DNA of 64,000 nt from Rhodopseudomonas palustris (GTDB lineage Bacteria > Pseudomonadota > Alphaproteobacteria > Rhizobiales > Xanthobacteraceae). Location of the stretch: NCBI RefSeq assembly GCF_013415845.1, contig NZ_CP058907.1, forward strand, positions 3,286,001 through 3,350,000, given 5' to 3'. Made by a program: the position numbers and the translations under genes. A model generated the notes under the pieces. That model searched no databases. It was not told the origin of the DNA and was given only the letters and a program-made list of their open reading frames with translations. This document shows positions 54,915-63,085 of the stretch, piece after piece (position 1 is the first letter of the stretch; each line of letters begins with the position of its first letter).

Positions 54915-54931
54915 ATTGTGCATTGCACAAT
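54915..54931. promoter_or_regulatory. Palindrome ATTGTGC-ATT-GCACAAT
   Basis: Perfect seven-base arms around three bases, about 63 bases upstream of the GNAT start, in the most AT-rich part of the gap. Operators of this TTGTGC/GCACAA type occur ahead of polyhydroxybutyrate-related genes in Rhizobiales as I recall, but no PHB gene is here. The rest of 54853-55106 holds no gene. Confidence 0.5.
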
Positions 54932-55106
54932 AATATTCAAGACCCATTCGCAGGCGACGCCTAGGAAAGAACGGCCGAGAGCCTTCGAACTTTCGCAAAA
55001 ACCTATCTAAACTAAACCGCTTAAGGAAGCTTGAGGCAGCGCAAACGGTGCTCGAGGAGCGGTTTTGGCTCGCACCCTCGTAATCTTACGGAGGGTCAAA
55101 GCATTA

Positions 55107-55505
55107 TCATAGCACCATCTGCGTCTGGGTCACCACCGCCACTAGTTTGCCGTCCTCGGTCTCGATTCGGGTCTGCCACACCTGGGTCCGCCGTCCGCGA
55201 TGCACCGGCGTGGCAGTCGCCACCACGGTCGAGCCAGCCTTCGCCGGACCGATGAAGTTGGTCTTGCTCTCCAGCGTCGTGGTGCCCTTGGCATCGGCGG
55301 GCAGATTGATCACGGTCGCCGCCGCGCCGACACTGTCGGCCAGCGCCATCACAGCACCGCCATGAATGCTCGCGCCGACGGTGCAGAGATCATCGCGCAC
55401 CAGCAGCGTAGCGACGACACGGTCGGGTTCGGCTTCGGTGAAGCGCAGCCCCATCAGCGCCGCGAACGGCAACGGAATTGAATTGATCTTCTCCAGCGGC
55501 GTCAT
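55107..55505 (-). CDS. PaaI-type hotdog thioesterase
   Basis: A 132-residue acyl-CoA thioesterase of the hotdog fold (YdiI/PaaI group). CTVGASIHGGAVMALADSVGAAATVINLP contains the HGG loop and the acidic helix residue, followed by TTTLESKTNFIGPAKAG. It probably hydrolyses aryl- or acyl-CoA. The start MTPLEKINSIPLPFAALMGL is typical. It lies near the M20 hydrolase on the same strand but is separated from it by two hairpins. Confidence 0.88.
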   Translation of the reverse strand: MTPLEKINSIPLPFAALMGLRFTEAEPDRVVATLLVRDDLCTVGASIHGGAVMALADSVGAAATVINLPADAKGTTTLESKTNFIGPAKAGSTVVATATPVHRGRRTQVWQTRIETEDGKLVAVVTQTQMVL

Positions 55506-55578
55506 CGTTGCGCGTCCCTGCCCGCCAATGTGGCGACGGCGGCGCGGGCTGCCTACCGTCGCTTATTTGGATGTGTCT

Positions 55579-55629
55579 GGCGGACCGATGCCTGCCGGTC
55601 CGCCCAGGCGCAATGACCTGTCAGGTCAT
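55579..55629. terminator. Two hairpins between the M20 peptidase and thioesterase genes
   Basis: GGCGGACCG/CGGTCCGCC (55579-55604) is followed by the palindrome ATGACCTG-T-CAGGTCAT (55613-55629). Both sit after the M20 peptidase stop (minus strand) and are likely the 3' end of that transcript. No long T-run, so the mechanism is uncertain. Confidence 0.55.
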
Positions 55630-55652
55630 GGAGGCGGCGCGCGAGCTGTGCC

Positions 55653-56933
55653 TCAGGCAGGCTCGACGCCGCACCATTCGGCAATGAACAGCGCAGTCGC
55701 CTTGGTCGATTGCCGCAGCGACTCCAGATCGATGTACTCGTTGAAGCCGTGCATCGCCTCGCCCGACGCGCCGAAGCACAGGCTCGGAATGTTGTAGTTG
55801 AGGCCATAGAACCGGGTATCGGTCAGCGCGGTGAACACCAGATCCTCAACCTCGCTGCCATACACGGCCTGATACGCCTTGCCGAACGCCGCTTCGGGCT
55901 CGGCCGCATTTTTCAGCTCATAGCCTTCCGACAGAAAGCCCGACCACTCCACCTGGGGCGGATTGTTCGACAGGAAGCGATGATCGCGCGCCGCTGCGGA
56001 GACGCAGGCCAGGATCTCGGCCTGATGATCAGCAACCGACCAGCCCGGCAGGATTGCGATGCGGCAATCGACGTCGCACCACGCCGGCACACTGGACGCC
56101 CAGTCCCCGCCCTTGATGATGCCCGGATTGAAGTTGATCGGATGCGCGAGCGTCTTGAAATGCGGATCGCTGGCCGCGCGGCGATTCCACTCTTCCTCGA
56201 GCTTTCCAAGCGCGTCGATTAAATGATAGGCGGCGGTGATCGCATTCGAACCCGTGCCGGCGGTCGCGACATGCACCGGATAGCCGCGCACCTTCAGCCG
56301 AAACCAGATCACCCCGACCTGCGATCGCACCATTTTGCCGCCGGTCGGCTCGGGGATAAAACAGGCATCGGCCCGATAGCCGCGCTGCAGCGTCGACAGC
56401 GCGCCAACGCCGGTGCTCTCCTCTTCGATCACCGACTGGAAGTGGATCCGCCCGGTCGGGCGCAGCCCTGCGGCCTTGATAGCATCCAGCGCATACAACG
56501 CACCGATGGTGCCGGACTTCATGTCACACGCGCCGCGACCGTACATCCGCCCCTGTTTGATCACCGGTGAAAACGGCGGGGTGTCCCACATCTCCAGCGG
56601 GCCGGCCGGCACGACGTCGCAATGTCCCTGCAGGATCAGCGATCGGCCGGCATTGGTCGACGGCCGGTAGGTTCCGACCACCGTCCGCGCTTTCGAAAAA
56701 TCGTGCTCAATCGGACCATAGCCGCGCAGATCCTTGAGATCATCGAGATCGATGTGCCAGTCGTCGACTTCATAGCCGCGCTGCCGGAGCAGATCGCCGA
56801 TCATGTCCTGGCAGGGGCCCTCGGCCCCGCGCGTGCTGGGGATCGCAACGAAGTCGCGCGTGGTGGCGAGTTGGGCGTCGAAACCGGCATCGACGGCATC
56901 AAGAATGCGGCGCTGGAGATCGTTATCGCTCAT
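55653..56933 (-). CDS. M20-family metallopeptidase/deacylase (ArgE/DapE-like)
   Basis: A 426-residue zinc enzyme. Metal-site motifs in order: LQGHCDVVPAG (His, Asp), GRGACDMKSG (bridging Asp), VIEEESTG (catalytic Glu and zinc Glu), and FTALTDTRFYGLN with CFGASGEAMHGFNEYI near the end (final His). The lid domain is in the middle. The family cleaves N-acyl amino acids or dipeptides. The length suits the ArgE/acetylornithine-deacetylase-like group. ATG 56933 has GGAGCGCCC upstream. Substrate unknown. Confidence 0.9.
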   Translation of the reverse strand: MSDNDLQRRILDAVDAGFDAQLATTRDFVAIPSTRGAEGPCQDMIGDLLRQRGYEVDDWHIDLDDLKDLRGYGPIEHDFSKARTVVGTYRPSTNAGRSLILQGHCDVVPAGPLEMWDTPPFSPVIKQGRMYGRGACDMKSGTIGALYALDAIKAAGLRPTGRIHFQSVIEEESTGVGALSTLQRGYRADACFIPEPTGGKMVRSQVGVIWFRLKVRGYPVHVATAGTGSNAITAAYHLIDALGKLEEEWNRRAASDPHFKTLAHPINFNPGIIKGGDWASSVPAWCDVDCRIAILPGWSVADHQAEILACVSAAARDHRFLSNNPPQVEWSGFLSEGYELKNAAEPEAAFGKAYQAVYGSEVEDLVFTALTDTRFYGLNYNIPSLCFGASGEAMHGFNEYIDLESLRQSTKATALFIAEWCGVEPA

Positions 56934-57065
56934 GCGGGTGGGCGCTCCTTTTTGTTTGCTCTGACACCGGCTCGCAGATCAAACCACAGATCGCCCGATT
57001 TTCCATGCAGTTTGGCCCTGCAATCGAATCATGCCCTCATGCCGCGACACCGTTCAGGAGATCCG

Positions 57066-57329
57066 ATGTTCCGTTCACAACCCCAGCGTTCGCCTCTGAC
57101 CATCATCGCGCTCGGTGCGGTAGCGCTTCTCGCCGTTGCAACGCCGGTCGCCGCGCAACAGCTGCAGGTCTTCCGCGAACAGGACATCACGGAACTGCGG
57201 CTCGGCCAGAAGATCCTGGTCGACGACGGCTCGTGTCCGAATGGTCAGATCAAGGAAGTCACGGGATCGACGCTGTCGGCCTCGGGCGTCGTGGCGACGG
57301 TCAAATGCATCCAGCGCGTGCGACGCTGA
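57066..57329 (+). CDS. Small exported protein (DUF6719-like), 87 aa
   Basis: Signal peptide PLTIIALGAVALLAVATPVAAQQ; the mature part has FREQDITELRLGQKILVDDGSCPNGQIKEVTGSTLSASG and two cysteines (SCPNG and VKCIQ), likely disulfide-linked. The pattern matches DUF6719 as I recall. GGAG lies seven bases before ATG 57066. Function unknown. It is convergent with the next gene. Confidence 0.72.
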   Translation: MFRSQPQRSPLTIIALGAVALLAVATPVAAQQLQVFREQDITELRLGQKILVDDGSCPNGQIKEVTGSTLSASGVVATVKCIQRVRR

Positions 57330-57357
57330 CTCAGCTCTCGTCCGGAAGGCAGATGAG

Positions 57358-57753
57358 TTAGTCGGCCGGATCGAACATGCACTGCAGGGCCGGCTTGGCG
57401 ATCAGCGTGAAAGTGGCGCTGATCTGCGACTGCTTGGTCTGCGGCACCCAATCGTTATCGATGGTCGGCACGCCGCTTTCGCGGATGCCGCGCAGCAGCG
57501 CCTGACGCAGGTCGCTATCGGACACTTTGGCGGCGGCGTGATCGTGCAGGCAGCCGCATACGGCATCGGGATGCGCCCAGCGACCGGTCATATGCGCGGT
57601 GCACTGGCGGATGAACTCCATCCGGGCATCCAGGGCGCCGAACAGGGACCGGGTCTGTGTATAGGTCTGCGCCTGCGCCGCATCGCCGATCATCAGGCCG
57701 AAGCCGACCACCAGCGCAGCCATCCGTAGTATCTTGAGCAATTCCAACTCCAT
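57358..57753 (-). CDS. Exported hypothetical protein, 131 aa
   Basis: The signal peptide (LLKILRMAALVVGFGLMIGDAAQAQ) precedes a mature domain with a cysteine cluster: FIRQCTAHMTGRWAHPDAVCGCLHDHAAAK and ALQCMFDPAD. The C-x(13)-CxC pattern with nearby histidines may bind metal or heme-like groups, or form disulfides. No family name recognised. The ATG at 57753 begins MELELLKIL; a GTG at 57774 is the alternative. Upstream is the 52-aa peptide gene on the same strand. Confidence 0.7.
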   Translation of the reverse strand: MELELLKILRMAALVVGFGLMIGDAAQAQTYTQTRSLFGALDARMEFIRQCTAHMTGRWAHPDAVCGCLHDHAAAKVSDSDLRQALLRGIRESGVPTIDNDWVPQTKQSQISATFTLIAKPALQCMFDPAD

Positions 57754-57770
57754 TCGGCGGACTTGCCGCC

Positions 57771-57929
57771 TCACCGGGCTGCACCATCGTGCACCGCAGC
57801 GACTTGCGCGACCGGCGTGCCGAGATAGGCGAAGGTCCCGGCACCAGGCAGCCGCCCTTCCGATGAGCCTGCGGTCGAGGCGCCGCTAGCTATCAAAGCG
57901 AGAGCAAGGAAAAGGCTCCAGGTCCGCAT
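57771..57929 (-). CDS. Small secreted peptide, 52 aa
   Basis: The peptide has MRTWSLFLALALIASGAST as signal peptide, then AGSSEGRLPGAGTFAYLGTP and VAQVAAVHDGAAR. AGGAGAT lies six bases before ATG 57929. The longer frame to 58187 reads through the large inverted repeat and is unlikely. The stop is 17 bases from the next start, so the two exported proteins probably share a transcript. Function unknown. Confidence 0.55.
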   Translation of the reverse strand: MRTWSLFLALALIASGASTAGSSEGRLPGAGTFAYLGTPVAQVAAVHDGAAR

Positions 57930-58042
57930 CCGAGATCTCCTGCCAGTCGTCAGCCGTGCCGCCGCTGTCGTTGAGCAGTTGATAACCACGCTGTGTTTCC
58001 AGACCGCTGCAAGCGCACAGCCGAATGGTTTCGTCCCACCCA

Positions 58043-58081
58043 CGAATTGTTTCGTCGGACCTCGGCCGACGAAACAATTCG
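58043..58081. repeat. Perfect 16-bp-arm inverted repeat
   Basis: CGAATTGTTTCGTCGG (58043-58058) and CCGACGAAACAATTCG (58066-58081) pair over all 16 bases with a seven-base loop. A partial extra copy (CGAATGGTTTCGTCCC) lies just left, from about 58022. It is upstream of the exported-peptide genes. It could be an operator, a small hairpin RNA end or a mobile-repeat relic. Confidence 0.75.
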
Positions 58082-58589
58082 GAGAAAACCATCGGGATTT
58101 CAGTGCGCTCTGATTGGGCCCAGGACGCGGCCATGCACGACTAAAGTTGCTGGCGCTGATCCATCCGGTGGGCGGCGGTGACATCACCGCGTCATCAATG
58201 GACGCTTAGTAGGGCATGCATCCCGTTATATTCAACGGACCGAAGACGAGGGGCCTATCCACCCTCCATTACCAACTTTGGCCGATGGATAGTTGAGGCT
58301 AGTAATTTCCTTGGATCGGCCCTAAAAATGATTAGTTGCGGAGCTAGGCTTGATCCAGCTTTGAGCCGCGCTGTGACGTCGGGTGCAGATCATTGCGGTG
58401 CATTACACCGCGGCCGTGGCAGAGACCTGGACGTTGGAGACCCAAAGATTAACGGGTCTCGCCCTCGCCGCGCCGGCTCATCCGGTTTGCGTCACGAAAA
58501 GCCCGCTTCGGTTCGGACCACGCGTCGCTTGGCGGCGTGCGGAAACGATTACGGATCGGGCGCGTTAATGCATGATGGAGGAAACAAAA
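58082..58589. other. Gene-poor stretch, AT-richer in the middle
   Basis: About 500 bases with no frame combining start, ribosome site and protein-like composition. 58190-58340 is visibly AT-richer than its surroundings. It may hold a remnant or an unrecognised small RNA; nothing can be supported. Confidence 0.3.
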
Positions 58590-58853
58590 ATGGCCAGTAA
58601 TGCGCTCGGCGACGGCACTGGCAGCGACCGTTCCACAGAGCGGCGTCACTCGCCCCGGCCGGACACTCTGAACGCTGACGCCCTGCGCAGCCGCAGAGGC
58701 GTTTCGACATTGGGAGAGATGGCCCTTCAGGGGCCGTTTGGGCATGCGGCTACGCAGGGGATGCCGCAGCGGCTGGTGCGCTTGGTGGGCTATTGCGCGC
58801 CTGCGCGGCCGGCGGCGGCGCAACACATGTCAATCGAGCGGGAGTCGGCCTGA
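58590..58853 (+). CDS. Doubtful small protein, 87 aa
   Basis: The frame from ATG 58590 (MASNALGDGTGSDRS) has GGAGGA about seven bases upstream, the best ribosome site in this gap. The product is low in hydrophobic residues and not recognised (middle: LNADALRSRRGVSTLGEMALQGPFGH). The end runs into repeats (58867 onward). Could be a real orphan or chance. Confidence 0.3.
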   Translation: MASNALGDGTGSDRSTERRHSPRPDTLNADALRSRRGVSTLGEMALQGPFGHAATQGMPQRLVRLVGYCAPARPAAAQHMSIERESA

Positions 58854-58866
58854 ATTCCAGGCCCCG

Positions 58867-59024
58867 TGAGTTCCAAGTGCAACGATCCGGCACCATGAGT
58901 TCCAAGTGCCGACGATAACGGCGGCGCTTGGATAACGGCAGCTCTTGGATCACGTCGGCGCTTCGCTGTTGATTGCAGCCGAAGCGCCGATGTGATCGTT
59001 ACTTGATTTTGATCGTTACTTGAT
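58867..59024. repeat. Direct repeats and a long hairpin at the creA 3' end
   Basis: TGAGTTCCAAGTGC occurs at 58867-58880 and 58896-58909. A hairpin with 17-base arms and one mismatch spans 58949-58996 (TCGGCGCTTCG stem). TGATCGTTACTTGAT is duplicated at 58993-59007 and 59010-59024, the second copy containing the creA stop. The hairpin is a likely 3' end for creA; the duplications look recent. Confidence 0.7.
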
Positions 59025-59564
59025 GAAGTCCCCGCATTTCTCGACCGCGGTATCCCCGCCCCACGGCATCACCGGCACCGACGACGTCGAGTTCTTCGGC
59101 GAGCCTTCGATCAGCCTGTCCGAATACACCATGTAAACCAGCACGTTTCGCTTGGCGTCGCAGCCGCGGACGATCTGCATCCGCTTGAAGAACATCGAGC
59201 GGCGCTGGCTGAACATGTCGTCGCCCTGATCGAGCTTCTTGGTGAAGTGGATCGGTCCGACCTGGCGGCACGCCAGCGAAATGTCGGAGACCTCCTCGGC
59301 CAACCCAAGCCATCCCTTGAACCCACCGCGCTCCGGCACCGTGAAGTGGCAGGCGACGCCTTTGATCTCCGGATCGTCGATGCCGTACACGGCGAGCTTG
59401 TCGTTGGGGCTCAGCAGCTTGAACACCGTCGAGCGTCGGAAGATCAGATCCGGATCGTCGGCGGCCACGGCAGCGGTGGAAGCGCCCGTCACAGCCAGCG
59501 CGAGCAGCGCCAGGGTCGCGGATTTGAAGCGGGAGAGGCGAAACTGAGAGGCACGCCGGTTCAT
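59016..59564 (-). CDS. creA: CreA-family exported protein
   Basis: A 182-residue periplasmic protein. Signal peptide SATLALLALAVTGASTAAVA, then the CreA domain: FRRSTVFKLLSPNDKLAVYGIDDPEIKGVACHFT, ACRQVGPI and RSMFFKRMQIVRGCDAKRNVLVYMVYSDRLIEGSPKNSTSSVP. Conserved cysteines (ACHF, ACRQ, RGCD) are present. Function in E. coli is still unclear. ATG 59564 with GGAGA upstream was chosen over longer frames. The stop lies inside a short tandem duplication. Confidence 0.9.
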   Translation of the reverse strand: MNRRASQFRLSRFKSATLALLALAVTGASTAAVAADDPDLIFRRSTVFKLLSPNDKLAVYGIDDPEIKGVACHFTVPERGGFKGWLGLAEEVSDISLACRQVGPIHFTKKLDQGDDMFSQRRSMFFKRMQIVRGCDAKRNVLVYMVYSDRLIEGSPKNSTSSVPVMPWGGDTAVEKCGDFIK

Positions 59565-59775
59565 CGAAATCTCCATAGAAACGGTTCTGTGCATTTGGTG
59601 AGCACGTCGCCGGTTTGAAAGGTGCAACTCCTGCCCGCCGCCGCGTTTAACCTCCTGTGAAGCTTTTTTGTTACGGTCGAACAGGTTTGCGCGACAGTTC
59701 GCCCCGAAGGCGAACGCATCTCGCGCCAGAGAGACTAATCTAAAATCCTGCTGGCAAGATTCGGGGAAGAACTGC

Positions 59776-61389
59776 GTGCGCGTCTTTCAATGCGAAGCCG
59801 ATTTCACCGACGAGCGTTACTCCCGCACCAGCAAGCGCAGCGGTGCCGGGAGATTGACCATTTCGCAGGCAACGCTCGCCGCAGGCATCATGGCCACTGC
59901 GATGGCGGCTGCACCCGCGCAAGCCTCGCCGGCCTGGTTCTGGTCGGACGAAGTGCCGATTTACGACGAGCCGCCGCCGGCTGCGCCGAAGCGGCACTAT
60001 CAGCATCCGCGCAAACGGCTTCAGCTCGACCACAAGGCCGAGAAGCAGATCGAGAAGCAGGCGACCAAGCCGCAAGGTCCGGTGGTGATCGCGGTTTCGA
60101 TCGAGCAGCAGAAGCTTCGTGTCTACGACGCCAACGGTCTGTTTGCCGAAACGCCGGTGTCGACCGGGATGCGTGGGCACTCGACCCCGATGGGCGTGTT
60201 CAGCGTCATCCAGAAAAGCAAATATCACCGCTCGAATATCTACAGCGGCGCCCCGATGCCCTACATGCAGCGCATTACCTGGTCGGGGATCGCGCTTCAC
60301 GCCGGTGCCCTCCCCGGTTACCCGGCATCGCATGGCTGCATCCGGATGCCGATGACGTTCGCGGTGAAGATGTGGGGCTGGACCCGGATGGGCGCCCGCG
60401 TGATCGTCGCGCCCGGCGACGTGACGCCGGTGAGCTTCTCTCATCCGCTGCTCGCCACCAAGAAGGTCGCGCCGGATCCCGAGCCGATGATGTCGGATTC
60501 GCCGAAGCCCGCGACGACGACCAAATCCGACAAGGCGGCCGTCAATGACCAACCTGCGGAGCCCGCGCTTTCCGCCGGCGAGCTGCGGCGCGGCCTGGCG
60601 CTCGGCAGCGACAAGCCATCGGCCTCGCCGGTCCGGACGGCGGATGCGGCCGCTGCGACGGTGACGCTGACTGACGCTTCATCAAGCAAAGCTCCCGAGA
60701 CAAACGACGCCGCTCCCGCGACGACCGGGACCGTCGATGCCGCCAAGACTCAGGACAAGCCGACCGACAACAAGCCTGCCGACGCCAAGGCGCCTGCGGC
60801 CGCCGAGGCCGCACCTGCTGCCGAGCCCAAAGCATCGGCTGCAACGAGCGACGACAAAGCCCCCGCGTCGCAAGGCGCAAAGGACCAGTCGCACGCTCCG
60901 ACGAGCGATGAGCACACCGCCGCCGCTCCGGCGTTGCCTGCGCCGAATCCGAGGGAGCAGATTGCCGCCTTCGTCAGCGGCAAGGACGGCAAGCTGTACG
61001 TCCGGCAGAACCAGACGCCGCTGTTCGACGTGCCGGTGACTATTGCGGCCAGCGACCGTCCGCTGGGCACCCATATCTTCACCGCCGAGCTCGATAAGGA
61101 TCAGAGCGTGCGCTGGTCGGTGGTGTCGCTGCCCGACGCCCCGGCTAAAGCGGAACCTGAAGTGCAACGAAAATCTCGTCGGCACGACAAGGCGTTGACG
61201 GAAGAGTTGAAGGCTTCGCTTCACACCAACAGCCCGGCCGAAGCGCTCGATCGGCTGACCATCCCGCCGGAAGCGATGAAGCGGATCGCCGAGGCGCTGA
61301 CCAATGGCGGCTCGCTGATCGTATCCGACCAGGGCATCGCCGCCGGCGAGACCGGGAAAGGCACCGACTTCATCCTTCGGCTGCGCTGA
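59776..61389 (+). CDS. L,D-transpeptidase (YkuD) with long Ala/Pro/Lys-rich linker
   Basis: A 537-residue envelope enzyme. The N-terminal segment includes a hydrophobic signal-like stretch (LAAGIMATAMAAAPAQAS). The YkuD domain (about residues 110-220) has ALHAGALPGYPASHGCIRMP, with the catalytic Cys and His, and cross-links peptidoglycan or anchors proteins. A 200-residue low-complexity linker (Ala, Pro, Lys, Asp, Thr) follows, and a C-terminal globular part resumes at REQIAAFVSGKDGKLYVRQNQTPLFDVPVTI, resembling a second, degenerate YkuD-like strand set without cysteine. GTG 59776 has GGGGAAGA upstream. Confidence 0.88.
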   Translation: MRVFQCEADFTDERYSRTSKRSGAGRLTISQATLAAGIMATAMAAAPAQASPAWFWSDEVPIYDEPPPAAPKRHYQHPRKRLQLDHKAEKQIEKQATKPQGPVVIAVSIEQQKLRVYDANGLFAETPVSTGMRGHSTPMGVFSVIQKSKYHRSNIYSGAPMPYMQRITWSGIALHAGALPGYPASHGCIRMPMTFAVKMWGWTRMGARVIVAPGDVTPVSFSHPLLATKKVAPDPEPMMSDSPKPATTTKSDKAAVNDQPAEPALSAGELRRGLALGSDKPSASPVRTADAAAATVTLTDASSSKAPETNDAAPATTGTVDAAKTQDKPTDNKPADAKAPAAAEAAPAAEPKASAATSDDKAPASQGAKDQSHAPTSDEHTAAAPALPAPNPREQIAAFVSGKDGKLYVRQNQTPLFDVPVTIAASDRPLGTHIFTAELDKDQSVRWSVVSLPDAPAKAEPEVQRKSRRHDKALTEELKASLHTNSPAEALDRLTIPPEAMKRIAEALTNGGSLIVSDQGIAAGETGKGTDFILRLR

Positions 61390-61542
61390 TCTTCCGAGCC
61401 TCGAATCTGCGCGCAACTCCGCGGCCGTGGCAAAAAGCCGTTGGCACTGCTGGGTGCGAGCCTCTACCTTGGCGTAGCGATGCGCGCCGGCCCGACTCGG
61501 GCTGCGCTCGCTCGGACGACCAAACGGCAGAAGGACTTCGGC

Positions 61543-62481
61543 ATGCGGATAGCAGCAGCTTTGATCGTTGCAGGTGTGGTGTCAGTCGGGACGACCGCGG
61601 CCTTCGCGCAGGCACCGAAGTCTCCCGCGCCCGCCGCTCCGCAGGCCACCCCAGCTCCGGCGCCCGCCCCGCAACCGGCGGCCGCGGCCAAGCCGGTCTG
61701 CGCCAATCCGGACGCGCTCGGCGTCGGCCGCATCGTCGAGATCGACACCACCGGCGGCCCCGGTTTCGGCTTCGAGCATTTCAAGCAACTCGACTTCCTG
61801 CGTGACAAGGAAGTGGTGCTGACGTTCGACGACGGCCCCTGGCCGGTCAACACCCCGGCAGTGCTGAAGGCGCTCGGCGACCAGTGCACCAAGGGGATCT
61901 TCTTCCCGATCGGCAAGCACGCCACCTATCATCCCGAAATCCTCAAGCAGGTCGCCGCCGCCGGCCACACCGTAGGCTCGCACACCTGGTCGCACGCCAA
62001 TCTCGCCAACAAGAAGTTGACCGAACAGCAGGCCAAGGACGAGATCGAAAAGGGGTTCGCCGCGGTGAAGTGGGCGATCGGCACCGCACCGTCGCCGTTC
62101 TTCCGCTTCCCGGCCCTGCAGCATCCGCCGGCGCTGGTGACCTATCTCGGCACCCGCAATGTCGCGATGTTCTCCTGCGACATCGACTCGTTCGACTTCA
62201 AGGTGCGCAAGCCGCAGCAGGTCGTCGACAATGTGATGAACAAGCTGGACAAGCTCGGCAAAGGCATCATCCTGATGCACGACTTCCAGAAGAGCACCGC
62301 CGAGGCATTGCCGGAGCTGCTGCGGCGCCTGAAGGCCGGCGGCTACAAGGTGGTGCAGATGCGCGCCAAGGCGCCGGTGCAGACGATGCCGCAGTACGAC
62401 GAGGAGCTCGCCAAGAGCAATCCGCTGCCGACGGTGAGCACCCGGCCGGTCAGCGCCGTCGTGCAGACGATCTCCGAATAA
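61543..62481 (+). CDS. Polysaccharide deacetylase (NodB-homology) exported protein
   Basis: A 312-residue secreted hydrolase. Signal peptide AAALIVAGVVSVGTTAAFAQA, then a Pro/Ala linker and the NodB domain: VLTFDDGPWPVNT (catalytic base and metal Asp), TVGSHTWSHANLANK (metal His pair), FFRFPALQHPPALVTYLG and ILMHDFQKSTAEALPELL. It deacetylates N-acetylated sugars in cell wall or exopolysaccharide. AAGGA lies eight bases before ATG 61543. Near the L,D-transpeptidase, so both may act in envelope remodelling. Confidence 0.92.
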   Translation: MRIAAALIVAGVVSVGTTAAFAQAPKSPAPAAPQATPAPAPAPQPAAAAKPVCANPDALGVGRIVEIDTTGGPGFGFEHFKQLDFLRDKEVVLTFDDGPWPVNTPAVLKALGDQCTKGIFFPIGKHATYHPEILKQVAAAGHTVGSHTWSHANLANKKLTEQQAKDEIEKGFAAVKWAIGTAPSPFFRFPALQHPPALVTYLGTRNVAMFSCDIDSFDFKVRKPQQVVDNVMNKLDKLGKGIILMHDFQKSTAEALPELLRRLKAGGYKVVQMRAKAPVQTMPQYDEELAKSNPLPTVSTRPVSAVVQTISE

Positions 62482-62518
62482 GCCGCATCGCGTTGCAGAT
62501 GCGGATTGCAAAGCGCCA

Positions 62519-63082
62519 ATGACGGCAACGCCGGCGTTGACGATCGAGGGCTACGTCATCGTGTCGGCCGAGGGCAACCTCGCCGACGCCAGTCGGCTGA
62601 TGCCCGAGGCTCTGAAGTACAAAGGTGATCAGGCCTTCTTCGCCGCGGCGCTAGACCGCGCCGACCTGATCGTCCACGGCCGCAATTCGTTCGAAGACCA
62701 GCCCAACTCGCCGCAGCGGCGCCGGCTGATCGTCACACGGCAAGTTTCCGGGCTGGCGCCGGCCCCGTCGAACCCGAAAGCGCTGCTGTGGAATCCGGCG
62801 GGCGCTTCGTTCGAGGAGGCCTGCGTGCGCGCCGGCGTGACCAGCGGCACAGCGGCGATCATCGGCGGGCCGGAGGTGTTCGCGCTGTTCTTCGATCGCT
62901 ACGACACGTTCTATCTGTCGCAGGCTCCGCAGGCCCGGCTGCCCGGCGGCGAGCCGTGTTTCCCGGGCGTGCCGGAGCGGACGCCCGAGCAGATCCTGTC
63001 GGCGCACGGCCTGCACCCGGCCGACCGGCAGATCCTCGACGCCGACCACGAGGTCAGCGTCACCGCCTGGCGCCGCGGCTAA
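62519..63082 (+). CDS. Dihydrofolate reductase-like/RibD C-terminal fold protein
   Basis: A 187-residue protein of the DHFR/RibD-C fold. IEGYVIVSAEGNLAD is near the start, then LIVHGRNSFEDQPNSPQRRRLIVTR and GTAAIIGGPEVFALFFDRYDTFYLSQ, which matches the NADPH-binding GG loop. Residues typical for folate binding are not conserved enough to call it a true FolA. It begins 38 bases after the deacetylase and may be co-transcribed. Exact substrate unknown. Confidence 0.8.
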   Translation: MTATPALTIEGYVIVSAEGNLADASRLMPEALKYKGDQAFFAAALDRADLIVHGRNSFEDQPNSPQRRRLIVTRQVSGLAPAPSNPKALLWNPAGASFEEACVRAGVTSGTAAIIGGPEVFALFFDRYDTFYLSQAPQARLPGGEPCFPGVPERTPEQILSAHGLHPADRQILDADHEVSVTAWRRG

Positions 63083-63085
63083 GGG

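Noticed and set aside
57886..58134. 82-codon minus-strand frame through the large inverted repeat
   Set aside because: It reads through a palindrome, overlaps the better-supported peptide start, and has no ribosome site that I could see.
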